The notes: a model not told the origin generated them from the letters alone. DNA of 64,000 nucleotides from Phallus indusiatus (GCA_027605045.1 JAQFWX010000011.1:62001-126000); one strand, 5' to 3'. Shown: positions 1 through 11,256, counted from the stretch's first letter. Translations and numbers: made by a program.

Positions 1-366
1 CACGGCTTAACTATCAACTGCCATAGCTCATATTGTCAACATTACAAGATGAACCAGAATAAGGCACCTGTATAAGCAATTAGGGTACATGGACTTTCAA
101 CCGGATTGACGCAAGCGATGCATTTTCTTTTGTATTTGCTTAACTGCAGAGAATAACAAGAGGTAGCTACAAATCTGGTCATGGAAAACTTTTTGGCAAA
201 ACATGAACAAAATCTTCTTTTAGTATCAGTGTAGAAAAGAACAACTTGAAGCGAAACGTAGAGGCTTAAAATCGGAGACGAGCGATTCGAAAGATACTCT
301 TAGGAACAGAATGAAAACACCTCAGTTTGACGAGATATGTATGGCTGCTTGAGGTCATTCGGGATA

Positions 367-765
367 TTAGACTCGCGGTAGAAAAGGGATCAGATGTGGG
401 AAAATCGACGCAGCGACTAGCCCGGTTATGCCACCAGCGGTTATGTAGTACACACCGGATGAAATCAAGAGTCCTGAAAAGAAATACGCAAGCGCTAGGC
501 GTACAAAACCAGCAAGAATGTTGATAATGAGCGGGATCCTGGACCACTTCAGAATTTTCAAACACGATCGTTTGGCTACGCCTCTTTCGTGAATCAATGA
601 TCCAGAAATAGTTGAGGATATGTAAACGGATAGCCATAATTTCAATATGGCAGCCCCCATTGCGGTAGCTAGACTAATGATAAGGCCGAACCACCAGAAG
701 AAGTAGACTAAGTTTGCGTCCGGAAAGAGTTCGCGTGGTATTACAGTCGGAATTGGACGGGACAT
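367..765 (-). CDS. DUF6535-like membrane protein, fragment
   Basis: The frame encodes about 132 residues with the core of the basidiomycete DUF6535 family: a first membrane segment around WWFGLIISLATAMGAAI followed by LKLWLSVY, a short polar stretch with Arg residues, then LKILKWSRIPLIINILAG leading into LAYFFSGLLI. In intact members an N-terminal half with two earlier membrane segments lies upstream. I cannot find that half in frame at 766-2249, so this is a fragment or an exon of a decayed gene. The stop follows FLPRV at 367-369. The product would sit in a membrane and its function is unknown. The family assignment rests on the pattern of Trp/Leu/Phe positions seen here, recalled from knowledge of the family and not on a search. 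Confidence 0.45.
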   Translation of the reverse strand: MSRPIPTVIPRELFPDANLVYFFWWFGLIISLATAMGAAILKLWLSVYISSTISGSLIHERGVAKRSCLKILKWSRIPLIINILAGFVRLALAYFFSGLLISSGVYYITAGGITGLVAASIFPHLIPFLPRV

Positions 766-2460
766 ATCGGGAATAAGGAACAGGATTAGAAGACCTACGT
801 CTCATAGCTCATTGTTTAAATCAACGCCTCAGAGATGCGCTTTAATAAGGAGAAACTACGGTGAGAACTATTGATGTGCAAATAACAAAACTTGAACAAA
901 CCTACTCGAAAATGCCTTGTCATGGTATGCCACTGGCAGCAAGCTACAAAAAGAACAAAAGACAGCCTGGAAATTTTTTCGACGCCCGTTTCCGACAAGA
1001 TCTACGTGATTATCAGACCCCATGGGCTTAGGTTCAAATATGTAGAGATAGAAAAGACGAACCGCGTCAATCTCGGTCGCCTGACGCGTCTAAATGAAGA
1101 TCAGAGACCAGTTCCTCAGGAATAAGAACAGACTTACGACCACCGGACTCTAAATCGACAGCGACAGCTATATCACAATAAGAGATAAATTCAATTATTG
1201 AAAGAAAAAGAACCAACCACGTCTGAGAGGGCTTAGGTCTGCTACGGAAAAGTTCAAAGCTAATGCAGGTAATTTTGTAGAAAAAAAACCGACCGCCCAA
1301 GTAGATGGCTAAATCCACAGTCAAGGGCTAATATACAATCATCAAGGTAAAAGAGCACTAACCGCAAGAACCCTTTGAAAATGCATCTACCTCTCCGTCA
1401 GACGCGTCTTCTGTTGTTGTATGTTTGGGTGATTAGCCCCTTCAAAAAGAAGCGAGGCTGAAACGAAGAGAAAGAGTGCGCCTCGAACTCCATTGGACGT
1501 GGAATACCCCAGACGCTAATAATAATTCCCGGTCAGGTGGTTATACAATTTAAGTAATTCTAACTCTCTGACCGAAAGGGAGGATATCGCAATCACGATG
1601 AAGATTGCGGTTTGTGACAAGATGTCGCAAGACAGCTTGGATGGCTGGGTTCTGAACCGTTGACGTTGGGGGCGGTTGAGGGGAAGACGGGTGTAAAGCG
1701 CCCTCGGATAGGCATGTGGTCTAGTATGATAAAGCTCCATTAGAAACAATATTAATAATATCTATGGCGGGTAATCGAACTCACATTTTCTGAGTTGATG
1801 GATGTGAGGGGTGTCCCAAATGCCGATTTAAAAATGTTGGAGCAAGAGACTCTGAGAAAGGTGTCCTCGAGTTGTCACTTCAATTTCAACTTTTATACTA
1901 TCTAGAATTTGGGAGTCCGAAACAACCCCGCACGTTGTCCTCGAAATTAAATATTTATGAAGGATCCCGGGTTATATTCATGGAAATTATCCAAGTTATA
2001 CGCGCATGTATGTCCTACGATGTTATTATCAGACTGTCAGGCGACACATGCACCGAAATTTAAGTTATCGCGTAAAAAGTCAGATACAGAATGTGTTATT
2101 TTTCGTCTAAATTTTCTGCCTTTCTTTTTTTGACCGGGGTTTAACTTGAATATCTTTTTCTTTGTTAGTCTTTCGCACGTCGGGTTGAGTCCTCCTATAG
2201 GTGACCATGATCAACCACTTCTTCACTTTGTGTACGCACTCCTTTATACATGTATATATACATACATGATATAATTTCTTTTCTGCATGGAAGTATCGGT
2301 GCATGTATCTTCCATCATTTGGGGCAAAACTCAGCGACTAAATCTGGGCTGGATTTCAACTGTTCACCGTGGCCCAATAGTAGCTTCAGTATGTATCGAA
2401 TGACCACCGGTAGTGAATTTGTAGCTCGTAATCAGCGAACTTACCTTTCCATGATACTAG
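766..2460. other. No confident gene; possible decayed membrane-protein exon
   Basis: No gene model could be built. A minus-strand open frame at 1067-1324 contains a hydrophobic run (SQTWLVLFLSIIEFISYC) followed by a polar tail. It could be an exon of the same or another mushroom membrane protein, but neighbouring exons are missing. A plus-strand frame near 2250-2388 carries FHHLG, which resembles FHHFG in exon 1 of the fourth orphan-family copy at 53.5 kb. Its phase does not match the following exon, so a start for the 2461-3462 gene cannot be fixed here. Confidence 0.3.
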
Positions 2461-3462
2461 ATTCGATACATTTGGATTGCTTCTTACGCTCAGAAGATTA
2501 CGCCATGCGTTGTGGAAGCCGTTCGCGAATGCCTCCAAGCCTGTAAACAAACAAAACTCCCCGTGGGTCCTCCGACTCAATTTCACAGTTTTCAGTTAGA
2601 AGGGAAGTCCTTGCCAGCATGGATAATTTTCCATTCGGTATCGGACGACCAATCGAAGTCTAGCACACGACACACCTTGCTCCAAATTATTTTAGACGAA
2701 TTTCCTCTCACTGTAGCAGCTCGAGATGAGCTATATTTAGCGTGCGCCGCGACCAGGTTCAACAACTTTTTCAGTCGAATTCGACTCGTGAGTTTGAAAC
2801 AACTCCAAACTCGTCCTGCGGCGCAGAGGACGCCAATGGAAATAGGACGTGGTTTGAGGCTTTTCCCATACCTCAGGGAAACCGTAACTGTGGTCAATAA
2901 TTCTACAGCAGATTTCGAGTTGAGATGGTTTGTTCCGGACATGTCGCAGAGATTACAATCTGGTCTCGCGGTTGGTATAGAATTCGTGGCCAAAGGTTTT
3001 GAGGATTTCTCGAGATTTATAATTTTCAGAAGTCTCAATTGCACGCTTCCAGGTCATATTTGGGGTTTGTACATTCGAGCAGACTCGGAAGCCGGTCTGA
3101 TGTACGGAGTTGGAGAATGGGAAGCTATTTTATGCTTATTGAACCCTTCCAGAGTCAGCTTGAAAGGGACCAGAGTGGTCATGTCCTTGAAAGTTTCGCG
3201 CTATGAAAGAAGAAGTATTTTACATTGGGGGTCGACAACCACCTTTCGTTTGCAATCATACTCCATAGAGAGACGGGATTTGCCTGTCGAAGGAGACATG
3301 CCGAAGACTGAAGACTCGTGGGTACTTTCCAATTACGACGTGGACAGCTGGTTCGTTGTTTATAACTAGGAAAGGGATAACATACTAATCATTTGTTTCA
3401 GTCGTAGATGTATCAATAACGACGGAAGCTGTTATTTGACAATTAGTCTCGTCACTGGTTAA
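2461..3462 (+). CDS. Orphan family, copy A (5' exon unresolved)
   Basis: Three exons join in phase: 2461-2995, 3053-3350 and 3402-3462. The first begins after an AG at 2459-2460 with IRYIWIASYAQKITP, matching copy D (ILRIWLASYAQRITP). The protein then reads through LPAWIIFHS, STRHTLLQIILDEFP, ELYLACAATRFNNFFSRIR, LRWFVPDMSQRLQSGLAVG and IWGLYI, and ends RCINNDGSCYLTISLVTG. The same blocks occur in copies B, C and D. I recognise no known family; there is no signal peptide or membrane segment. The 57-bp intron 2996-3052 is a multiple of three and open, so an unspliced product is possible. The intron at 3351-3401 has a TACTAAT branch-like site. The start codon and first exon are uncertain: the homologous upstream stretch is out of phase, so this copy may be damaged at its 5' end. 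Function is unknown. Confidence 0.6.
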
Positions 3463-3826
3463 ATCACTGAAAGATGGTATCATTACTATGTATGGTAATT
3501 GCATATGTTTTGTAGATTTAGATTATTTCACGAGAATAAGTATAGAAAATCTGTCCATAGGTCACTTGTGTTTAACAATTCATGCCGAAGTCTGGAGAGG
3601 TTGGAATTCGACGTGTGCGGCCAGAGTTAGCGCTTAGACATCTGTACAAAGAGCTTATCAGAAAAAGATAATAAGCCCCACGACTCGGAGGGGAAAATGT
3701 GAGTATGCGACGGGCGCCTGTCCTTTGCGGTGGTTTGTATTACTCCTAAGTGCCCCTATGACTATATGTATAAGTATGACCGCAATTTTGTCGTTTGATT
3801 ATCTATACACTCATTGAACTAGTAAG
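3463..3826. other. Intergenic, 3' flank of copy A
   Basis: The first 100 bp are the 3' flank of copy A and are repeated, with small changes, behind copy C at about 9770-9881. That shows the duplication carried non-coding sequence along. Nothing else is recognisable before the next gene. Confidence 0.5.
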
Positions 3827-5047
3827 ATGAAGGTGAATTCTTCTCGAATCTTGCTTTTTCCATGTAACACCTCAGGCTGTCGCTTTTGTGATCTCGTCGG
3901 ACTGAAAGAAACGCTCGACAAGGCCACATCTTGTTGTGAATTCTCAACCATAATAGTTGACGTCGTAGTAAGTTTAATTACTGCTTCGACAGAATATGAA
4001 CTCACGTTGAATTAAATGTCTTGCTTAAGGTTCGCGATCTCTTGAATGCTTCCCAACAGCAAAAGTTAAAACCGTGCATGGTGAAGGCTATTCGTGAAAT
4101 CATCAGTGCCTGTAGACGGACAAAATTACCTATTGGTCCTTTGACCGAATTTTATGAATTTCGGAAGGGGGGGAAAACGGTCCCAACTTGGCTTATTCTC
4201 CATTCGACATCAGCTGATGACCAGTTAACAACTAGCACGCGCCATTGGCTGCTTCAAACATATCTGGACGAATTAGGCCCACCTCCAACTCCGTCTATTC
4301 AGAACGAGTTATATTTAGCTTGTGCAGAGAAAGGTTATAACAATTACTTTGATCGTATTCGGTTGGCAAGTTTAGGATGCCTTCAAGCTCGTGCCAAGCT
4401 TGTTCCTGTGATGTATAAAAACCTGAGAGATAGCTTCAAGCTACCTACTTGTCCTTCAGAGACTCTGACGATCGTTGACACTAAGCACGGTTTCAAGCTG
4501 GAATGGTTTGTTCCCGACATGCTGCCATTGTTCCAGTCGGGGTTCCCCATCGGTATCGAATTTTTGGCTAAAGGTATTAATCAATTTTTGTCATTCATAT
4601 AAATAGCGTCTGCACAAGTCCTCTTTTTTAGGTCTAATCTGGGGGTTTTACATCCAAAATCAATACTTCACTCGTTCCAGTGCATTGGGCTGGGATATTG
4701 TACTCTGTGTATTGAAACCTTCTCAAAACAACTTGAAGGGGGATGTTGTCGCGTCCTTGAAGATTTCACGTTATGGGAAAAGAAAACTTTTTGGTCGGAG
4801 ATCAACTCGTTTCGATTTGTATTCGGATCACATAGAAACATCGGGTTTCCCCCAAAAAAGATGCATGCCCAACACTCAAACCCTCTGGCTCCTCCCCACT
4901 TCCGCGACCGAGAAATGGTTCGTCACTTTTGGTCCCAAGCACAGTGACTAATTTTTCTCTAGTTACCGGTGCATTAACAAAGACGGAAGTTGTTACTTGA
5001 CGCTCGACTTGGTGATCAATCCGACCTCCCGCGAAGACTCACCCTAA
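3827..5047 (+). CDS. Orphan family, copy B
   Basis: Four exons, 3827-3967, 4030-4573, 4632-4917 and 4963-5047, join in phase to 351 residues. The ATG at 3827 opens a Cys-rich 47-residue exon (CNTSGCRFC) that shows no clear similarity to exon 1 of copy D. From exon 2 on it follows the family: KLKPCMVKAIRE, VPTWLILHS, STRHWLLQTYLDEL, NELYLACAEKGYNNYFDRIR, LEWFVPDM, IWGFYI, DIVLCVLKPS, and C-terminal RCINKDGSCYLTLDL. Intron positions and phases match copies A and D: phase 1 before IWG, and phase 2 at a GTTCGT donor before the RCI exon. It lies 364 bp behind copy A in the same orientation but is much more diverged from A than C is, so the pair is an older duplication. The protein is predicted soluble. 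Function is unknown. Confidence 0.7.
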
Positions 5048-5963
5048 AATTTTGGAAGTTCAGGAAATATTATGGTTATTTCGTTCAACGTCATAACACA
5101 AACTTTGATTAGATATTTCAAATATTTGTATTTAACGGCTACAGTTTTAAGTATTGAAAATTAAAGAAATATGCATCTCGGACACGGACGTAAGAGAAGG
5201 TCAGCTCACCACTGAGGGCTGTTTCTATTCTAGGATTCTCGTTTGAGACCTTTTGAAGTATGCGCATCAGAAATAGAGTCATGCTCAGAGGTAGAACAGT
5301 TATTGTTACAGAAGCAACAGGGCCAACAACACCGTGGCCAGGTGCAGCTATAGCAGCAACAAAATATCCTAAAACAAAATTCCGCATCAGGACATCCGCG
5401 TACAGAACAGCTTTCTAGCATTTTAGTTAAAAAAAACGGACGCATTTCCTGTACCAAGCAGGGCTCTGGACTCTGCTTCGGATGTCATTCGGAAACCAAA
5501 ATCTGGTGGCGAACTGCCAAAAAACAGGTACTACGGAATAAACATTTATTCGACCATTATCGTCAATATAGAGAAAAAAAGCTAATTCGTGACCATAATA
5601 TATTCTATCTTTTTGTAAATAATATACAAGCTGATTCACTAAAATCGTCCCGCGTCCCGTCCAATCCATGGTGCAGGGATTTGCCGCAGAGTGCGGCGCT
5701 AGTACTTACATAACGCCTACTATCCACGAAAACTAGGCGCGTGAACGCGTCACTTCTACTTCGACTGCTGAAGAAATTTTACAGGGAACAGATCCTATTA
5801 GCGTGCTCCATGATGCACGATGCCTGCCGAAAACGAGACATGCTGGTTAGTTGTTTTAACTCAATCTTATAACGTATCTGTTAATATTATAACCTTATAG
5901 ATCACAAATTCTCAGTCGCTACGACTCGCTAGCTGACCCTCCTCCTTCCCATCTTCACTTCCA
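5048..5963. other. Intergenic, nothing recognised
   Basis: A+T-rich sequence without a supportable gene, RNA or element. Short open frames on both strands lack codon structure, splice partners or family resemblance. Confidence 0.4.
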
Positions 5964-7778
5964 ATGCCAACTCTCACCTCTCTTTTACATTTGAATGCTC
6001 AGTCACTATCGGGATCACCACACCATATAACCTTGTCCACCCAATCACCTTCACCGCTATCCACAGTCATTGGCACGCCACCATATCCATCCATTCCAGT
6101 TCCTTTCGCGGCTCGTACCGTGACTTCAAGCTTCAGACCCCAGGATGAACGCCCTAAAAATACAAGTGGTGCTATCAATTTCACGAGCATCGCACAAAAT
6201 GGTCAAGTCTAAGACACGTGGAAAAAGCAGGAGACTTTCGGACTGAAAGAATTGGCGGAGAAGTACCGCATCAGAGAGGAGGACGGCAACATTCTTATTG
6301 CTGTGCTCTAAGGAGATGAAGAAGTTGAAGAGGAAGAAGAAGAGAAGTTGCCTACTACTACTGTTCGAACTGAAGGCACAAATAACGCACCCACTGATGT
6401 AGCAATGGAGTACACCTCGGGGCGCTGATGCTGCAGTATCATCAGCCAAAAAAAAGCGTAAAAGGCTATGATGAAGTTGATTGGGATTAGATTATCGCTG
6501 AGTTTGGGTATGAACAGTCAAGGTCAGCTTGGGTTTTTCGTTATTATAGCGTATGGCTGGCAACCCACGTTGAATGCATTCCTCATTCAGACACCAAATT
6601 CTACTTAAAGAAACGTTTCTAACCTTCTTTTTCTCTTCCAGTTGTAAAGAAGAAAAAGCTGCCGACCCGGTCTTTCATTCAGCTCCTTAGTTGCGCTACC
6701 ACCTACTGTCACTGCAACCTCCAATACTTCTCATGGGCCTGCTCAAATTCTCGCGTTGACTCCGACACTAATTCTCCAGGAGCTTTTTCAATGGCGTTTT
6801 ATAATAGCTGGAACTTCGTCCAATATACTCCCGCTCCTCCGGTTGGCCCACGTGCACCCGGTGGAACAGCGTCCAGTTCGAAACCAACTCCTCAATAACC
6901 GGCTAGTATTACGAGTAAAGCACAGTATTCTAATACAGCGTTAACTGTTTCACCACCGACGGCTACTGCGGTTGCTTCGACAGTAGCTTCGCAGGCGACT
7001 GCCGTCATACCCAATGTCTCTGTTTACGGCATCCCCCCACCATCTCCAACCATGCTCCACCCATTACGGGACAAATCCCAAACCATTACTACGCAGGGAC
7101 GTATCGTTCTCAAGGACACCCTATTCTAAGCTATCATTCAAAGTATAGCAGTGGATCTCCGCCATCAATATTTGTATAAACTTATACTCATTACACGCCT
7201 TTTCATGAACTCCGGAATGCGCCTGTTGATTAGACGTTCTATGGATGCTTATGTTCCTCGGACTGAAGAGATCCCTGGACCGAAGAAAATGGCGAAGAAA
7301 AGTAGCGCTGGTACTAGTGCGAGCGGAAATGCGAGTGCAGAAGCGAGTAGTCCAACATTTGCCGTTCCGAATACGGGTATGGATCTCCTCGAAAACTGCA
7401 AGAAGCGATCAGACGGCCACTGATAGACTTCGTCTACGACTCCTGCTGCTACGCCTTAATCAACGGGCGCCACAACTTCCTCTGTAACCGGGCTCAGACA
7501 TCGTCTTTTATCATTCGCAACTAGTGCATGACCTCCAAGGACCCACGTCATCTCTTTCTGTTCTCACTTAATTTGCCAGCGGTATGTGCGGTGACTGCAG
7601 TGGTGCAATCTACGGCACCCGGACATTTTGCCTTATTTGCCGGTGTGTAGGGTGGGATAATTGCTGCAACAATCACGCCACATCTGCCTTCACATATTCT
7701 CCTCGAAGCTCGACAGGTGAATGCTGGGGCGAGTCATTAGAGATGCAAGGACGACCCACAATAGAATATAAAATATGA
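5964..7778 (+). pseudogene. Decayed Ser/Pro/Thr-rich coding sequence
   Basis: Several plus-strand stretches look like former coding sequence but do not join. At 5964-6212 there is a Ser/Pro/Thr-rich frame. Near 6230 a frame reads LKELAEKYRIREEDGNI and then meets a stop. At about 6790-7080 a Pro/Ala/Thr-rich frame (YTPAPPVGPRAPGGT) is cut by an in-frame TAA after KPTPQ. At 7250-7420 a Lys/Ser/Ala-rich frame begins MDAYVPRTEEIPGPKK. At 7584 a Cys-rich frame carries CGDCSGAIYGTRTFCLIC. The composition resembles the disordered part of a nuclear regulator, but I cannot name the parent gene. Breaks are a stop codon and frame changes. Some could instead be introns I failed to place. Confidence 0.3.
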
Positions 7779-7871
7779 CTTGAGTACAATACAATACAAG
7801 CTATGGGATGCAAAAGGAATTGTTCTGATATACAATGTTATAACGTGGTATCAAAGAATGAGATGCAAAGA

Positions 7872-8216
7872 TTAGTTATCAGCTGACTGGTGCGATGAAA
7901 AGTTGTTAGACCAGATAGCTCGGAAACGTGCTCCAAGTGGACTGTTCCAAGGATTGACAGGATTGTTCATGGAGGAGCTAGGGGTCATAGGATCATTGGT
8001 AGCGTGGTTAATATCTGTGGAGGAGCTAGGGGTCATAGGATCATTGGTAGCGTGGTTAATATCTGTCGGAGGGTTGGTATCTGAGTCATGTGTGTCTATT
8101 TGGTGTTCGTTCGTCTCTATTTGGGGGTCGTTCGCAGTAGGATTATTGTCATTCGGAAGAGAGACCCCACCACCCGCCGGAGGAGAAACTTTATTCTTCC
8201 GCGTGCTAATTTGCAA
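7872..8216 (-). CDS. Hypothetical Asn/Pro/Thr-rich C-terminal exon
   Basis: A minus-strand frame of about 114 residues ends NNFSSHQSADN and a stop at 7872. It is rich in Asn, Asp, Pro, Thr and Ser, with no membrane segment or recognised motif. A 16-residue unit containing TDINHATNDPMTPSSS occurs twice in a row because of a 48-bp tandem duplication; the unit is a multiple of three, so the frame survives it. A pyrimidine-rich stretch ending in AG just upstream on this strand suggests the frame is the last exon of a longer gene whose earlier exons I could not find. It may be a relic. Confidence 0.25.
   Translation of the reverse strand: MQISTRKNKVSPPAGGGVSLPNDNNPTANDPQIETNEHQIDTHDSDTNPPTDINHATNDPMTPSSSTDINHATNDPMTPSSSMNNPVNPWNSPLGARFRAIWSNNFSSHQSADN
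7971..8066. repeat. 48-bp perfect tandem duplication
   Basis: Two identical 48-bp units lie head to tail at 7971-8018 and 8019-8066. On the minus strand they encode two copies of a 16-residue Asn/Pro/Ser-rich unit. The lack of any difference between units implies recent slippage or unequal exchange. Confidence 0.9.
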
Positions 8217-8530
8217 ATGGCAATCAATTGTCTATTGAAGAGGGTAAAGAAAAGAAGCCAACCAAAGTTTTAATAAACCTGGGGCGCCATGCTCTTTTAT
8301 CCACCTTATTCCAGGTCTGACTATCAATTGCCATTCGACAATGAGAAGGAAAATGCATTGGGCCAGTACGAGCACCTTCCACGGAGAGAGAGAATCGACG
8401 TTGAGCTCAGGGGGTTCGACGCCACCGGCGTTGTTGATATTGTAATAATTGATTAGCGCCTACGAAAGTTAGACAAGATGTCGCTCAACGCATCAATTGG
8501 GCTCACGAGTAAACTCATAACTTTCGTGAT

Positions 8531-8599
8531 AAAAGAGCGTATGAGAAAAGGGGTGTATTATAGTTTAAAAAAGAGCGTATGAGAGAAGGAGTGTATTAT
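8531..8599. repeat. Imperfect 38-bp tandem repeat
   Basis: A 31-bp block starting aaaagagcgtatgag and ending gtgtattat occurs at 8531-8561 and again at 8569-8599, period 38, with about two mismatches. It is non-coding and lies just upstream of the truncated copy C pseudogene. Confidence 0.75.
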
Positions 8600-8730
8600 C
8601 CCGCTGAGCTTGAAAAAACCTCCTTTCAAGAAAAAAGCCGCGACATTGGAGTTGTGCAGTGATTATATAATTATTACTAGCGCCGCTTTACGCGGCAAAT
8701 CCCTGCACCGGAGATATGTTGTGTTGACCA

Positions 8731-9881
8731 GTGAGGAAATAGGACGTGGTTTGAGGATTTTTCCCTACCTCAGGGAAACCGTAACGGTTAATAATTCTAC
8801 ATCAGATTTCGAATTGAGATGGCTTGTTCTTGACATGTCGCAGAGATTTCAATCTGGTCTCGCGGTTGGTATAGAATTCGTTGAGTAGGCCGTGGCGTGT
8901 AAGGGTAGTTTCCACGGTCTGAGAGGACAAAATCCCTTGCCGGTCGTCAGTTCTGAAATGAGCTGTCGGCTCATGTTGTTTCCACAGGACTTTTTGGTGA
9001 GCCTCGCAAGAGCGCTCTTTATTTGGGATGGGTAACGAAAACATACTTAAGATGTCCAGCAAAGACATAAGAGGAGTTTTAGTGGGTAGCATCAATAGAC
9101 GCCACCCGGCGAGATGAGTCCCACACTACCTATAAAGGTGTGCGTAATGCATTTCTTCTCGGTGAGAATCCCTACGTTACCCCATTATGATCCTATGATA
9201 TATGCCCCAACCCTATGCCATTATGAAGCAAGGCCATCGGCCTTGTAAATAGTTAGATAGACAGGCATGGCTGATCACGCCGAACCTGTCTATCCCAAGC
9301 TCCACCAAAAAAAAATAATAGAATTCGTGATCAAAGGTATTGATGATATACGAGTTGACTTCCACTGGCAGAAGTCTCAAGTACGCGCTTCCAGGTCGTA
9401 TTTGGGGTTTGTACATTCAAGTAGATTCAGTCGGATGTATGGAGTTGGAGAGTGGGAAGCTGTTCTATGCTTATTTGACCTTCCCGAGTCAACTTGAAAG
9501 GGACCAGAGTGGTCGTGTCCTTGAAAATTTTGCACTATGAAAGGGGAAGTATTTTACATTGGAGGTCGACCACCACCTTTCGTTTGCAGTCGAGAGAGAC
9601 GGGATTTGCCTGTCGAAGGAAGACATGCCGAAGACTGAATGCACCTGGGTACTTTTCAATCACGATGTGGACAGCTGGTTCGTGTTTATATTAGGCAGTG
9701 GGAAAACATACTAATCTTTGGTTTTGATGGAAGCTGTTATTTGACAATTAGTTCGTCGCTGGTTAAATCATTGTAAAGAGGGTATCATTACTTTGTATGG
9801 TAATTACATATATGTTGTAAATTATGTGTAGATTGAGATTAAGTCATGAGAATAATAAGTATAGAAAATTTGTCCATAAGT
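8731..9881 (+). pseudogene. Orphan family, copy C: truncated and interrupted duplicate of copy A
   Basis: Sequence from 8731 matches copy A from about 2838 closely at nucleotide level through the terminal exon and 3' flank (to about 3563), so this is a recent segmental duplicate. It lacks the first half of the gene. At 8882-9317 it is split by an insertion flanked by an 11-bp direct repeat. After the insertion it resumes at VIKG and the IWGLYI exon. A 1-bp deletion near 9480 (in the segment matching LNPSRVSLKG) and a deletion of about 8 bp near 9590 (in the segment matching LQSYSIERRD) destroy the frame, and the final exon reads FDGSCYLTIS with shifted flanks. No functional protein is expected. 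Confidence 0.8.
8882..9317 (+). mobile_element. Retroposon-like insertion (SINE or truncated LINE)
   Basis: The 436-bp insert sits between direct repeats atagaattcgt at 8871-8881 and 9318-9328, a target-site duplication. The sequence outside them is continuous with copy A. The 3' end is A-rich, nine A residues and a short AT stretch directly before the second repeat, as left by target-primed reverse transcription. A 10-bp stem (gatagacagg at 9256-9265 pairing with cctgtctatc at 9285-9294) lies just before the tail, like the 3' stem-loop used by some LINE/SINE pairs. I see no clear tRNA-type A and B boxes at the 5' end and no open frame, so whether it is a SINE or a 5'-truncated LINE is undecided. 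Confidence 0.7.
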
Positions 9882-9906
9882 TATATTACCAATCATCCAT
9901 TATGCA

Positions 9907-11256
9907 TTATGCATCACTCATGCCACTCATGACGGCATCCAACAATATATCGTGGTAATCACTGCCTGCCTCCCACATAGCAAAGCCCCTCAATCCATGA
10001 GATTTGATAAATTGACCTTTGGCGGAAAAGGCCTTAGCGTCATCAAAGGAGACCATGATCTGAGGTTTGAAATTATAAACATATGCGGTCTGAGAGCAAC
10101 TGTCAAAGCGATAATGTATCCCTTTATTGGGTTGTCCAGTCGATTCAAGGAAATCTGCAGCGATTAAACCCCAGAAGTCATAATCACCTGATAAACATTA
10201 GAGAAAGAGGTAGGGTTTCCACAGATGTCAGTATTACCTGACGAACCACCCCAGCTATCACCGGCAGGCTGATTGTTCTTGTCAAAGGGGGGGAAAGAAG
10301 TTAAAGCTCCATTCTTGAAGGCTTTATGAGGTGAAACACTAAAACTGTGTCCATAAGCAGCAACACCGAGGGCAATCTTGTGAGCCGGCATGCCAGCAGC
10401 AACCCAAGCATTAACAGCACTCGTCGCGGATCCCTGTTGATCTGCTACTGGTGCGCATGAATCGTCTAGCGGTGCGTTAGGTCCAACAGCAGAAGACCAT
10501 GATCCCCAAACGTCGTAGTTCATGATTTCAATGTAGTCAAGTACGTCGGCGAACTGGGAAACGTTAGTCATGGGTGCACCAGTCGAGGAAATGAAGGGCT
10601 TGAGGGAAACGGCAGCACTGATAATCAGCTCTTGCGTAGATGGTGTACTACGTAAAAGCTCGAGTAGGGAGAGGAAATTATCGGAGTCCTGAGGAGAAAC
10701 GGCGTTGGAACCAATTCCTTGCTTGCCAGGATACTCCCAACTGCGGTGAGTTTGAAGAAGATTTGTCAAATTAGAATAAAGGGCCAAGGCAGAAATTAAT
10801 AAAGATCAAAACGCACTCAAAGTCGATACCGTCAAGTTTCCACGCCTGTGTAAATGTGGCCAAGGCGGAAACAAACTTTGAACGACTCTCGGGTGAGGAT
10901 ACAATGGTGCTAAAATGTTGTGAGCCGCCCCAACCGCCAAGTGAGACAGAAACAGTGACATTGTTAGCGTGGGCAGCGTTTACAAGTTGAGGAAGAATAT
11001 GTACGTCTTGGGGTGATGCGGTGAGGGCAGATGGATTCGAGGTGGGGATAACAAATGCATAATTCATATGTGTATATTTACTCCAATTAATCTGATCGAC
11101 ATTGAAGCTGTAACCAGCGCTTGAATCGTCATGATACGAAGTGAACCAAGCAGACCTGAGGACATTGGGAGCCTTGGAACTGAACGTTACAGCAGTTGCA
11201 GGAGAGAGAATGGTGGAAAGTGTGATTAACGTCATGATAAAGAAAGACACATGCAT
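9907..11256 (-). CDS. Secreted GH18 chitinase
   Basis: Exons 10817-11256, 10238-10740 and 9907-10187 (read right to left) join to 407 residues. The ATG at 11254-11256 opens a secretion signal (MHVSFFIMTLITLS to about residue 22). The GH18 barrel follows: SLGGWGGS (strand 3), the catalytic motif DGIDFDWEYPG formed across the first intron (GA|T TGG), MNYDVWGSW holding the conserved Met-x-Tyr-Asp, and GLRGFAMWEAGSD near the end. The catalytic Glu is the E of WEYP. The enzyme hydrolyses chitin beta-1,4 bonds outside the cell or in the wall. No chitin-binding module is attached. Skipping the 50-bp second intron keeps the frame only briefly and gives a premature stop, so it is a real intron. Roles in wall turnover or fungal interaction are inference. 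Confidence 0.93.

Noticed and set aside
1750..1830. tRNA gene on the minus strand (gttcgattaccc near an end)
   Set aside because: The T-arm-like sequence lacks a matching stem, and no acceptor or anticodon arm can be formed.
7584..7778. ZZ-type zinc finger (CGDC, then GTRTFCLIC)
   Set aside because: Four cysteines fit the start of a ZZ finger, but the second half and any flanking domain are missing and the area is full of frame breaks.
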